From NCBI GenBank assembly GCA_034336665.1, contig CM067584.1, forward strand, positions 3,658,001-3,722,000: DNA of 64,000 nt. The letters are read 5' to 3'. A program made the position numbers and the translations under genes. Positions 13,061 to 25,600 of the stretch are shown here, piece after piece. This stretch comes from Luscinia megarhynchos (Eukaryota; Chordata; Aves; Passeriformes; Turdidae). The notes under the pieces were generated by a model. The model had not been told where the DNA came from, searched no databases, and worked only from the letters and a program-made list of their open reading frames with translations. Position 1 is the stretch's first letter. Every line of letters starts with the position of its first letter.

Positions 13061-13304
13061 TAGCCTGGGACAAAGTGGGATTTGGTTTGGAAATGAGCAT
13101 GGTTGAGTCTGATATGGGGATATCATTTCTGATGTTTCCCGGTGCTGGAGTTACTCTGCAAGTAAAGACTAAACTGATAATTATGGAATTGATGTGCCTG
13201 AGGTGGTGGTGACCTCTTGGGCAGGATTTTGGCAAAGTGGGAATGAGCAGTTCCTCCAGAAGGTGTCACAGGCCTGTCTGGAAGGCAAAACCCCTCCTGT
13301 GTCT

Positions 13305-13440
13305 GTTATAATAATATTTATATAATATATTAATATGTATATTTAATTTATTATTTAAATAATATTTTATGTATAATTTATATTGTTTATTAATACTTCT
13401 ATATAATATTTGTAATAATATTTCTTCATTATAAAATCTG
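13305..13440. repeat. AT-rich low-complexity tract
   Basis: Nearly pure A/T sequence (ataatattta-type words) between family B and window exon 1. Confidence 0.8.
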
Positions 13441-13594
13441 GAAACAGATCCATTATATCCTTTCCTAGGACAACTTAATCACTTTATTCCTTTTCCCAAA
13501 CTCTCCCTCATGGTCTTGCCTTTGGAGACCCCATTCCCAAACCTCATTCTCTCTTTTTTTTTTTTTTTTTTTCCCTTTTCTCCCTATTTTTCAG

Positions 13595-13678
13595 CCATCT
13601 ACAACTATGAGGCCACGCAGGAGGTGGAGCTGTCCCTGCAGGTGGGGGACACCGTTCACATCCTGGAGATGTACGAAG
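13595..13678 (+). CDS. DOCK5: DOCK5 window exon 1 (SH3, first part)
   Basis: Encodes [20 protein letters not shown] and on to HILEMYEG, the opening strands of the SH3 domain with its ALYDY-like AIYNY motif. It enters with two bases of a split Ala codon, so the missing upstream exon must end in G, and leaves with one base of a Gly codon. The acceptor CAG follows a long T-rich tract; the donor is gtaggt. Approximate full-length residues are 15-42 if exon 1 codes 14 residues as in mammals. Confidence 0.95.
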
Positions 13679-16600
13679 GTAGGTGCAAATCAAGATTATT
13701 TTTCAAATTTTCGATCTGTATTTTCAACTTCTGTTACACCCCAAAGCACAGATTTGGTGTGTAGTGGTTGCTGTAGCCCCTTGGTTTTAAAAATGTTAAA
13801 AATTATTATTTTTAAAATGTTAAACATGCTGAAATGCAGAGGGTTTCTCATCTCTGTGCTGTTGCAGGCAGTTTATCAAGGTAAGGTTTCACCAATATCT
13901 CAAAGCAGCACTAAAAGAGAAAGAAACCTTTAATTCTGGTTTTAATTTTAAACCTTTAATTGCTGTTTTTACCCCACACCTCTTTGGGCCAGGGCAGGCA
14001 CTGTGCTCATGGGATCCACTGACCCTGCTGGAAAATAAGAATAATCATTTAAAAACGCCCATAACTTTTAACCTGAGGTTGTTTTTTTTTTTTTTTTTTA
14101 TCTGAGTGAATGACAGAAAATGAGAGGGTAGGGCTGATTAGTTCATAATTAATGTTGTTTTGAGTTGTAATATCACAAACTGGCATTAAATGTGCTTAAA
14201 ATGCTCCAGTCATGGAGCTCCCATGCCCTTTTTAGGCTGTTTCTCCCAGTCCTTCCCTTGGACATTTTTCATAATACCTTCATGTAAACCACAAAGAAAA
14301 CAAAATTCTTCTTTTAAAGATTAAAATGACACTTGAGTGTTTCAAATCTCCCTATAAAATCTGTCTCTTGGACAAAGATTTCAATATTAAGGCTGGACCA
14401 GAGCCATTTAATCACTTTAAGGAGTGCTCTGGTCACGGATTTTTTTCTCCAAAACTTAAAGGTAAAATATAAATCAAATTATTTTCACAAGCAGCATCGA
14501 TTTGAAGGAAAATTCTGTGCCTGGGAACTGGGAGCTGCTTCTTCAGCAATTTGTTCTTGATTCCTTTTCCATCCTCTGGACCTGGGAGCAGCTCCCAGTC
14601 CTGGCAGATTCTGTCATGTTTTGGGGAGAGGGGAAAAAGGGAAATATCCCAGTGGAAATCACTGATTTGTGACCTAGCTCTGCACAAAGACACAGGGAAG
14701 AGGAAGGAAAACTCCTTGGGGAAGTGGAGGCATCTTGGGCTTCCCAAAATTTGGGGGGATTTGCTTCTTTCTCCCTATTTTTAATTTTTTTTATCATTGT
14801 TTACTATTTCTAATTGCTATTTATTGTAATGAGCTCTACAGGAATAGGGAATGAGTGCATAAATGGCTTTTTTAAATTTTTTTTGGCCTGAAATCTCCCA
14901 GTTTGAAGCTTTGTCAGGAGAAAATTGCCTGTGAATAGTTTGGGAAGGACGTGGATGTTTTCATGTGTGAAGGGATTGTTCTCATGTGCTGAGCCATCAG
15001 TGGGGAACACAAATCTGTGGCTGGGGCACCTCAGAATTCCTGCAGGGCAACAAAAATCCCTCAAAAATCCCTTTTCCCAGAAAGAGCAGCCAAAAATCCA
15101 GGCCAGTTGTGAGGGAGCAGGAGGAGATGGTGACTCTGCTGTGGGTCTGATTTCCCATAAATTCACCTCAAACCCTCCCAGTTCTGATATTCTGCCTGCC
15201 TGGAGTCTTCACAAATCTCTTTTTTTGTTTTTGGGGGGATTTCAGCTATCAGAGTGTTCCCAGCTCTCTGTGGGTCTGGTTTTGAGGATAAATGTCCTCA
15301 CAAGAGGGTTTTTTTCTGCTCCTTTTCATGCTAATGCAGCCCAGCTGATAAAAACGGGTTTTGTTCTCTAATCACTGCTCTTATCTGGACACACAAGCCT
15401 CGACTTAGGAAAAGTTTCCGTGGAACCAGGGCGGGGGCTCTGGGGGAGGAAGGGCTGGAGATGCCCTGTGGAGTCGGTTTTGGGGCTGGGAGATTCCCCA
15501 TGAAGTCATTTTTTGTAGAGTTGGGACATGACCTGTGGAGTGATTTTTTGAGCTGGAGATGCCCCTGTGGAGTCATTTTTGGGGCTGGGAGACCAATTTT
15601 TGGGGCTGGGGACCATGGAGACCATTAAGTCATTTTTTTGGAGTTTGGAGATGCCCTGTGTATCATTTTTTGGGGCTGGAAGATTCCCCATGAAGTCATT
15701 TTTTGGGAGGTTGGAGTGATTTTTTTGAGCTGGAGGTGCCCCTGTGGAGTCATTTTTGGGGATGGGAGACCAATTTTTGGGACTGGGGATCATGGAGACC
15801 ATGAAGTCATTTTTTGGGGCTGGGAGATTCCCCATGAAGTCATTTTTTGGGGTTGGGACATGCCCTGTGGAGTAACTTTTTTGAGCTGGAAATGCTCTGT
15901 GTGTCATTTCTAGGGGCTGGGAGATTGCCCATGAAGACATTTTTTGTGGGGTTGGGACATGCCCTGTGGAGTAATTTTTGGGGCTGGGAGATTCCCCATG
16001 AAGTCATTTTTTGTAGAGTTGGGACATGGCCTGTGGAGTAATTTTTTTGAGCTGGAGATGCCCCTGTGGAGTCATTTTTGGGGCTGGGAGACCAGTTTTT
16101 GAGGCTGGGGACCATGGAGACCATTAAGTCATTTTTTTGGAGTTTGGAGATGCCCTGTGTATCATTTTTTGGGGCTGGAAGATTCCCCATGAAGTCATTT
16201 TTTGGGAGGTTGGAGTGATTTTTTTGAGCTGGAGGTGCCCCTGTGGAGTCATTTTTGGGGCTGGGAGACCAATTTTTGGGGCTGGGACCATGGGGACAAC
16301 GTAGTCATTTTTGGGGCTGGGAGATTCCCCATGAAGACATTTTTTGGGGGGTTGGGACATGCCCTGTGCAGTAATTTTTGGGGCTGGGAGATTTCCCATG
16401 AAGTCATTTATTGTAGAGTTGGGACATGCCCTGTGGAGTCATTTTTTTGAGCTGGAAATGCTCTGTGTATCATTTTTTGGGGCTGGGAGATTCCCCATGA
16501 AGTAATTTTTGTAGAGTTGGGACATGCCCTGTGGAGTAATTTTTTTGAGCTGGAGATGCCCCTGTGGAGTAATTTTTGGGGATGGGAGACCAGTTTTTGG

Positions 16601-19600
16601 GGCTGGGGACCTTGGAGACCATGAAGTCATTTTTTGGGGCTGGGAGATTCCCCATGAAGACATTTTTTGGGAGGTTGGAGTGGTTTTTTTGAACTGGAGA
16701 TGCCCCTGTGGAGTCATTTTTGGGGCTGGGAGACCAATTTTGGGGCTGGGACCATGGGGACCATGTAGTCATTTTTTGGGGCTGGGAGATTCCCCATGAA
16801 GTCATTTTTTGTAGGGTTGGGACATGGCCTGTGAAATCATTTTTTTGAGCTGAAAATGCCCCTGTGGAGCAGAGATGGAGAGACTTGCAGGGATGGAGAC
16901 ACTTCCAGGGGTGGAAACACTTCCAGTGATTGGAGACACTTCCAGAGGTGGAGACAATTCCAGGGATGGAGACATTTCCAGGGATTGGAGACACTTCCAG
17001 GGATGGAAACATTTCCAGGGATAGAAACACTTCCAGAGGTGGAGACAATTCCAGAGAGGAAATACTTCCAGGAATGGAGACACTTCCAGGGATGAGACAC
17101 TTCCAGGGATGGAAACTCTTCCAGGAATGGAGACACTTCCAGGGTTTGGAGACACTTCCAGGGTTTGGAGACACTTCCAGAGGTGGAAACAATTCCAGGG
17201 ATTGGAGACACTTCCAGGGATTGGAGACACTTCCAGGGATGGAGACACTTCCAGGGATTGGAGACACTTCCAGGGATGGAGACACTTCCAGGGATGGAAA
17301 CTCTTCCAGGAATGGAGACACTTCCAGGGATGGAGACACTTCCAGGGATTGGAGATGCTTCCAGGGATGGAAACATTTCCACGGGATGGAGACACTTCCA
17401 GAGGTGAAGACAATTCCAGAGAGGAAAAATACTTCCAGGGTTTGGAGACACTTCCAGGGATGGAGACACTTCCAGGGATTGGAGACACTTCCAGGGATTG
17501 GAGACACTTCCAGGGATTGGAGACACTTCCAGGGAGGAGTTTGGAGACACTTCCAGGGATGGAGACACTTCAGGGATGGAGACACTTCCAGGGATTGGAG
17601 ACACTTCCAGGGATTGGAGACACTTCCAGGGATTGGAGACACTTCCAGGGATTGGAGACACTTCCAGGGATGGAGACACTTCCAGGGATGGAGACACTTC
17701 CAGGGATTGGAGACACTTCCAGGGATTGGAGACACTTCCAGGGATGGAAACTCTACCAGGAATGGAGACACTTCCAGGAATGGAGACACTTCCAGGGTTT
17801 GGAGACACTTCCAGGGATTGGAGACACTTCCAGAGGTGGAAAAAATTCCAGGGATTGGAGACACTTCAGGGATTGGAGACACTTCCGGGGATTGGAGACA
17901 CTTCCGGGGATTGGAGACACTTCTACGGATGGAAACTCTTCCAGGAATGGAGACACTTCCAGAGGGGGAAACATATCCAGGGATGGAAACACTTACAGGG
18001 ATGGAAGCACTTCCAGAGGTGGAGACACTTCCAGGATGCTTCTCTGTGCCAGTAACAATCTGTGCAGGACACCTGAGAGCTCTCAGATCTCTCCCCTTGG
18101 ATCCCTTTCCCTTTTAACCAAGCAGAGCCCAGGGCTCTCAGTTCAGGTCCCACACTGCACAGCAAGGTTTTATTTCCCCTCCTCTCTGCCTGCAGGACAT
18201 GAGCTCTCCGTGCAGGATTCCTCCCTCCCCTGATAAGAAGAGCAGTGCCTGCTCCTCCTGCCCAGAAAAAAAAGGGAAAATTGCTGCCTCCAGGATTTTG
18301 GAGCCTGTCCTTGAGCAGGGAGCTGGGAGGACACTTTGGCTGCTGAGGGAAATCTCTCCTAATCTGCAGGATTTATCCATTATTATTGTTAATTGCAGTG
18401 TTTCAGGGGAAAAGCCAGGCTGTGGGTGGAAGGAATGTGTGCACTGTGACCCCTGGCAGGTTCTGCTCCTGCTGAAAGGAATTTACCTTGAATTTGTTGT
18501 GGTTTCAGCCCCCCCTGAGGAGGGTGAAGCAATGCCCTGGGTGCTGTGGGATGGGCAGGGCCCCTCAGGAGGAGGAGCAGGGACCTTGTGCTGCCACATG
18601 TGACTGGCCTTGCATCACCAGGGAGAACTTTATCATCCCTGGACTACTGGAAAAAAATTTCTTTTCCCTACTGCATGAAATCCTCTTAATGAGGGGTAAA
18701 ATTGAGGACTTGATCCATTTAAAAAAAAACCAAAAAAACCCCAGAAACAAAACAACAACCCCAAATTTTCAGCCATTTCTTTGCAACTCTGCTTATTTTT
18801 TGATTTCACTCAGATTTCAGTCTGAGTGTTGGAGCAGCTGAAATTTCCCATGTCATCATCAACTGCAAAACCTTCCTCCCTTCTCAGCCCATCTCAAACA
18901 TCTCTCATTCCTCTGAAGGTTTAAGCAGATTTTGGAGGTTTTTTTAAAGAAAAAAAAATGGTGTAATTAATTAACCACTGCCCAAAGATTGATGTTGCTG
19001 TTCAGGTGATGGATAAATGTTATTGAAAATGGGAGCAGAATTCCCACAGAAGTTGCACGAGGTGCTTGCAGAAACAGCTTTGCACAATCAGGCCCAAAGT
19101 ACTTTTATGCAATGATTGCAAAATATTTGACAGGAATGGGGGGAAGGCCCAGGGGCCTCTGCAAAAGGAGGAAGTTGTGCTAGTGAGTGTCAGATGGGAT
19201 CCAAATCCCTCCTGGTAAATTCAGCTCTGTATCCCACCCTGAGGAATTTGTGCTTTCTCCTTCAATTAATGACAACTTAGATTAAAATAGAACTTAAATC
19301 TTCTCATCCTTAATCCAGGACCTCATCCATGGCTCCATGAGCAATGGATAATCTTGTTTTCCTCCAGTGGAAAGAAATGGAATTTCTTCTTTCCTCTGAA
19401 TTTATTACTGGAGTATTGGAGTTTTTGAGGTGGAGGCACCTCCCCATTGCTGGAGAAAGGCCAGAAACTGCATTTCAGAAAATAAACAAGTGGAAACACA
19501 ACCACATGCACATAAAAATCCTCAATAAAACAAAAATTAAACCATTCTAAGCTCTAATTTATGGCTGAGGAGTGTCAGATCCATGGTTCTTTATGGAACC

Positions 19601-22600
19601 TTCTTTGATAAGTACAAGAATATGGGGGGACCAACAATAAAACCACCAAAAAAATTTAAAAACAAACCCAAAGAAACAATTCTTCCCTCCTCTCTTCTTT
19701 GCCTGATTATTCCCTTAAATCCCTTTGGCTTCTTGATGCTGCCACTGAGCTTGACTTAATCTCCTTGGATGGGTTTAATGTCCCTCCCAACCCAACCCAT
19801 TCCATGGAAATCCTGGTGCCAAAAGAAGATAAAAGTTCTCTCAGTGACATTTGATCATTGTTTCTATCTTAAAATTTACCAATCAAAGGCAAGATTGATA
19901 AACAGGATTGTTTACAAACAGAGGTGTCTTCCCAGGAGTGGGTCCCAAATGAGAAGATCAATAAATTGCTGTTGTGGAAAGGTGGTGAGGATTGCAGTTT
20001 GGATTGGATATAAATAAATAATAATTAATAATTAAACAATGAAATATTAATGTCTGTGTTTGCTTTGGCAGGCTGGTACCGAGGATACACGCTCCGAAAT
20101 AAATGCAAGAAGGTACAACCTCAATTTTTGGGTTATTTCCATTTGAATTTCACACCTTGCCAGGCCCCATCTGGTGCTGAAAACTCCTGAATTTTTTGTC
20201 TGAACATCAGGCAGGACTCCTGACCACTCCAGAAATCAGTGACCTTGAGCTGAAAATTCAGAGAATTGTGTTGGATATTCCTCCACTGAGGAATGCTGTT
20301 GGAAATCCAAAATTTCCTGCTCCCATCTCCATATACGAGTTTATTTCTTTATTATGATGCTCTGGGATCTGTGCACATCCAGCATTAATTCTATTTAATG
20401 GCAATATCAAAATATTCCAGAAATGACACATCCCTGGCTCTCAGCCAAGCTGCCTGGACATCTGGGTTCCCCAGGAATGGGAACATCCCCCACAGCCTCT
20501 GGTTTTGGGGGTAAAGAAGAGAGAAAAGGGAGCAGGAAAGGATCCCAGCATTTCCAGAAGGTTTCTCTGTAGCAACAAAAATTTGGGAATTCTGGTGGTG
20601 GGAGCACAGGGTGGCCTGACAGAGGATTCCAGCAATATCTCATGGCAATGACTGATAATTTTCAGGAATTTTCAGCATTTCCTGCAGGAAGATGAGAGTG
20701 ATTAGAGTAAAACAAGGAATCAGCTTCTCTGAACCTGCTGCTCCTCCCTGTCCTTTTTTCCTGGGACATTTCTTACTCCTGTCCCCTGTTTTTTATTAAA
20801 TATCTTCTTGTCCCGTCCTATCCCACAGTAGGATTGATTTATTTCATTTCTCTCTTTATTTTCAGGGCATTTTCCCAGAAACTTACATACATTTAAAAGA
20901 GGCCATCGTGAAGGACCGGGGGTAGGTTGGCATTTCTTGGGCAGCAAAACCCAGAGAATTTAATTCCATTTAAACCCAAAAAAACCCCAATTTAAGTAGC
21001 TGTGGTTTGTTGAGTAGTTGTTTTTTAAAAAAAAAATTGAGTAGTTGTTATAAAGTTATTTATTGTATTATTCAATAAGTTACATGAATTTGAATCAGCG
21101 TTTTTCTTGAATGTTTAGATTTTTATACACAAATTATTCAATAAGTTAAAAACATGATTTTGTATCAGTGTTTTTCTTCAATGTTTAGATTTTTATACAC
21201 AGATTATTCAATAAGTTAAAAACATGATTTTGTATCAGTGTTTTTCTTCAATGTTTAGATTTTTATACACAGATTATTCAATAATTTAATTATTCAATTA
21301 AAACCACAAATTTGAATCATTTTTTCTTAACCTATTAGCATTTTAGTTTCTTAGCATGCTAGTTTACATATAAACTATATACATAATAAATCTGTTCTAT
21401 CTAAAAAATACAAGCAATATTTTTACCATATTTTTATTACACTTAAAACTCCATTTTCACAGAGACTTGTTTTCAAGGCTTGTTTTCTACACTGATATCT
21501 AGGATGATGTTTTTCAGCTCTCACTGCAGGTTTATTTTTCTCTCTGTGAGGAACTCAGAGTGGTTGTCTCAAACCCAGAGTCCTGTGCTGGGCCAGCACT
21601 GCAGAATTTAATTTTTTTGGAGCAGTCGGGGCAGCAGGAGATGATTTGCAGAATTGAGGAAATTCTGCTGGAGCAGAATTCAGCCCAGCTCCTCTGGGGA
21701 CTCCTGCAAGTCCAAACAGACTGGTGCTGGCAGCCAAGGGCCCAGCAGGAGCACGGATTCCTTCCTGTCCTGGAAAACTCGGGAGGAAATGACTCCTCCT
21801 CGGATTCCTCGAGCTGGAGCTGCGCTCGTTAACTGAGAGCAAAACAGAGGAAGGAACTTTATAAAACACTATTTTTTTTTTTTTTAATTCTTATTTTCAA
21901 GTGGTTGTTGCCGTTGTGAGTGGGGATTCTTCCAAACTGAATTTCTGTCTCTTTGTCCTGGGTTTGGGATGGATCCACACAAGAGGAGTGAAAGGAGCTG
22001 CATGAGGAATGGATGATGGATGTGGATGTGTGCGTTGAGAGCAGCTCAAGGGTGTTGACATGAATTGTGTGAAAACCAACTCCTCTGCAGTTTCCATTTG
22101 TGCATTTATAAAAAAAGTGTGTTTTCCATGAAGTGTGACCCCGAGTGTGAAACCTGTGGTTGTGTCCTGGTGCCTGCAGGCAGCACGAGACGGTGATTCC
22201 CAGCGAGCTGCCGCTGGGGCAGGAGCTGGCGGCCACGCTGCGCGAGTGGGCGGCCATCTGGCAGCGGCTCTACGTGGTGAGTGTGGGCCTGGGCCTGGCC
22301 TGGGCCTGAGCCGGGCTTTGCTGGGCTGAGCACCGGCTCTATGTGGTGAGTGTGGGCCTGGGCCTGGCCTGGGCCTGGGCCTGGGCCCGGGTCTGGGCCT
22401 GAGCCTGAGCCTGGGCCTGGGCCTGGGCTGGGCTTTGCTGGGCTGAGCACTGGGTCTACGTGGTGAGTGTGGGCCTGAGCCTGGCCTGGGTCTGGGCTGG
22501 GCTTTGCTGGGCTGAGCCGCAGCTCTACGTGGTGAGTGTGGGCCTGAGCCTGGCCTGGGTCTGGGCCTGGCGGCTTTGCTGGGCTGAGCACCGGCTCTAC

Positions 22601-25600
22601 GTGGGTGAGTGCTGGGCCTGGCCTGGGCTGGGTCTGGGCCTGAGCCTGAGCCTGTGGGCCTGGGCCTGGGCTGGGCTTTGCTGGGCTGAGCACTGGGTCT
22701 ACGTGGTGAGTGGGCCTGGGCCTGGCCTGGGCCTGGGCCGGGCTTTCCTGGGCTGAGCACTGGGTCTACGTGGTGAGTGTGGGCCTGGGCCTGGCCTGGG
22801 CTTGGGCCGGGCTTTGCTGGGCTGAGCTCAGCCCGGGCTCTGTGAAGGGCGTCTGTGCCCTGGGGGTGCAGAGTTGGTGAGTGTGGGCCTGGGCCTGAGC
22901 CTGGGCCTGGGCCGGGCTTTGCTGGGCTGAGCACCAGCTCTACATGGTAAGTGTGGGCCTGGGCGCGGGCCTGGGCCTGGGCCTGGGCCGGGCTTTGCTG
23001 GGCTGGGCCTGGGCCTGGGCCTGGGCCTGGGCCGGGCTTTGCTGTGCTGAGCACCAGCTCTACGTGGTGAGAGTGTGGGCCTGGGCCTGGGCCTGAGCCT
23101 GGGCCTGGGCCGGGCTTTGCTGTGCTGAGCACCAGCTCTCACGTGGTGAGTGTGGGCCTGGGTCTGGGCCTGAGCCTGGGTCTGGGCCTGAGCCTGGGCC
23201 TGGGCGGGCTTTGCTGGGCTGAGCACCAGCTCTACATGGTAAGTGTGGGCCTGGGCCTGGGCTGTGGCCTGGGCCTGGGCCTGGGCTGGGCTTTGCTGGG
23301 CTGGGCCTGGGCCTGGGCCTGGGCCTGGGCCGGGCTTTGCTGGGCTGAGCACCAGCTCTACGTGGTGAGTGTGGGCCTGGGCTGGGCCTGGGCTGGGCCT
23401 GAGCTGGGCTTTGCTGGGCTGGGCTCAGCCTGGGCTCTGTGAAGGGTGACTGTGCTCTGGGGGTGCAGAGCTGGGGAGTGGAATGCGGCTGGGGGCTGCA
23501 GTGTCACCTCAGTGTCACCCCAGTGTCACCTCAAGTAGTGTCACCTAAGCAGTGTCACCTCAGTGTCACCCCAGTGACACCCCAGCAATGTCACCTCAGT
23601 GTCACCCCAGTGACACCCCAGAAATGTCACCTGAGCAGTGTCACCCCAGCAATGTCACCCCTGCAGTGTCACCCCTGTAGTGTCACCTCAGTGTCACCCC
23701 AGCAGTGTCACCCCAGTGTCACCCCTGTAGTGTCACCTCAGTGTCACCCCAGCAATGCCACCCCTGTAGTGTCACCTCAGTGTCACCCCAGCAGTGTCAC
23801 CCCAGTGTCACCCCCTGTAGTGTCACCTCAGTGTCACCCCAGCAATGCCACCCCTGTAGTGTCACCTCAGTGTCACCCCAGCAGTGTCCCCCTCAGCAGT
23901 GTCACCCCAGCAATGTCCCCTCAGCAATGTCACCTCAGTGTCACCCCAGCAGTGTCACCCCTGCAGTGTCACCCCAGTGTCACCCCAGCAGTGTCACCCC
24001 AGCAGTGTCACAGCCGAGGCACTGCAGGGATTTGAGGATTCTCCTGTTGCTGCTCCTTGCTCAAACCAACGAGCCCACAGCGAGTTCCTTTATTTTAAAA
24101 ACACTTTAAAGAGTCAAACTTGATTTTTTTCTCTGAGCAGGAGCGAGCTCAGCCTGCACAAAATGTGCTCCAGTGCTTTAATTAACAAGAGGGAGTGAGT
24201 TTAAATGAGCTCTGATCACCCAGAGCTTGGAAATCTCACCAGTTGTGTTTGTGTGCCACAAAACCACAAGAATTTGTTCCACCCTCTCAATTTAATGAGC
24301 AGCTCTACGTGATGCTGCTGCTGTGTGAGAGTTTTGTTCTCTGCATTTTTTATTCCTGAATAACTTTCAGATCCCAGCCTCAAAATCTGTTTTTTTTTTT
24401 TAACAAGCAGAAATCTTTCATGTTCCTGTGCTTAACCACTGCAAGTCTTAAAATAGGTTTGGAAAACTCTGTGGTTTAAAATGGATTTGAGTTTATTTTA
24501 TTTTCCCTGCAGTATGTATTAAAAGAAATTTTAAAAGGCTAAAGGAGGAAGAAGGCATTTGAGGAGAAAAAGGAAACTTGAGGGGATTTTTTATTTTGGC
24601 AGCATTTAATTTCACTTCTTTAATTTCTGTGGGTTTCATTGCAGCAGTGGCTTTATCTGTGCTGCAAAATAAATACAGAAGTGGGGAGAGTTTTTAATTG
24701 GTTTGATTGATAGGAATTAGCTGTGAAGATAGGTCAAATTGAGGTCTGCTCTGAAAATTTACACAAATTACCTTTTCTTTGCAAGTTTTTTTAGGCAAGA
24801 ACATGCTTTTTCTTTTTTTTTTTTTTTATTTAATTAAATATATCTCTAATATCTTTGCTACAGAGCTAAAAACCTCAAGCAGCCCCTGTCAGCAGCTTGG
24901 TGTTCACCCAACTTAGAGGGGGGATTGTTTCCATACCTTTAAATTTGAGGGAAATAGGAGTGGTTTATGGGAAAATAATTGCAATTAAGTTCTTTTTGTG
25001 CTGTGTGGGGGCAGGGAGGGTTTGGAGCTCACCATTAACAGCCAGACCCCAGTGAGACCAGAAGGGATCCACTGGATCTGGGGGAGATGTGACCTGTTGG
25101 AAGCCTGGAAATGAAGAATTTTAGAATTTCTGTGCTGACAGGCACTGACCCCCCAAAAAATTCTGCTTTTGACCTGAGAATGTGGAGAAAAAAGTTGAAA
25201 AATTCCAAAATTGAATGATAGAACTGGGATTGTGGATGTGTTGTGTTTGAATAGAATGTGTGATATAACATGGGGGGAAATTTAGAATTTAAAGTTTTAG
25301 AATATAGTGATATATGTGTATCATGATGGAGGTTTTAGGGTGGAGGTTTCCTTTTTCTTCACCTTCTTCTTTGTGGGTTTGGGTGATTTTGTTTAATTGG
25401 GTAGAAAATTCTTCATTGAGGGTGATTGGTTATTGGGTTAAAAGCAAAAAATAATTGAGGTGTCATTTCTTAATTGGACAATTGTCCTTAAAAGGATTTG
25501 TAGAGAGAGTGACAGCTCCATTTTGTGTGCTTGAAATGCTGTGGAACTCACTGTAATACAGATAAGAATTAATAAACATCTAACAAACAAGAAACATCAT

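Noticed and set aside
1..13594. Possible first exon and promoter of DOCK5
   Set aside because: No CpG-rich stretch, no ARWIPTK-like start and no donor ending in G after such a peptide were seen; exon 1 is taken to lie upstream.
16470..18117. Very long open frames on both strands (over 390 codons) rich in repeated short peptides
   Set aside because: They lie wholly within two tandem arrays whose units lack stops. The same region is open in several frames and both strands, and there is no start context or conservation.
21897..23132. 411-codon minus-strand open frame rich in Pro, Gly and Ala
   Set aside because: It is the reverse of the GGGCCTG minisatellite and overlaps DOCK5 exon 4 on the other strand; repeat artefact.
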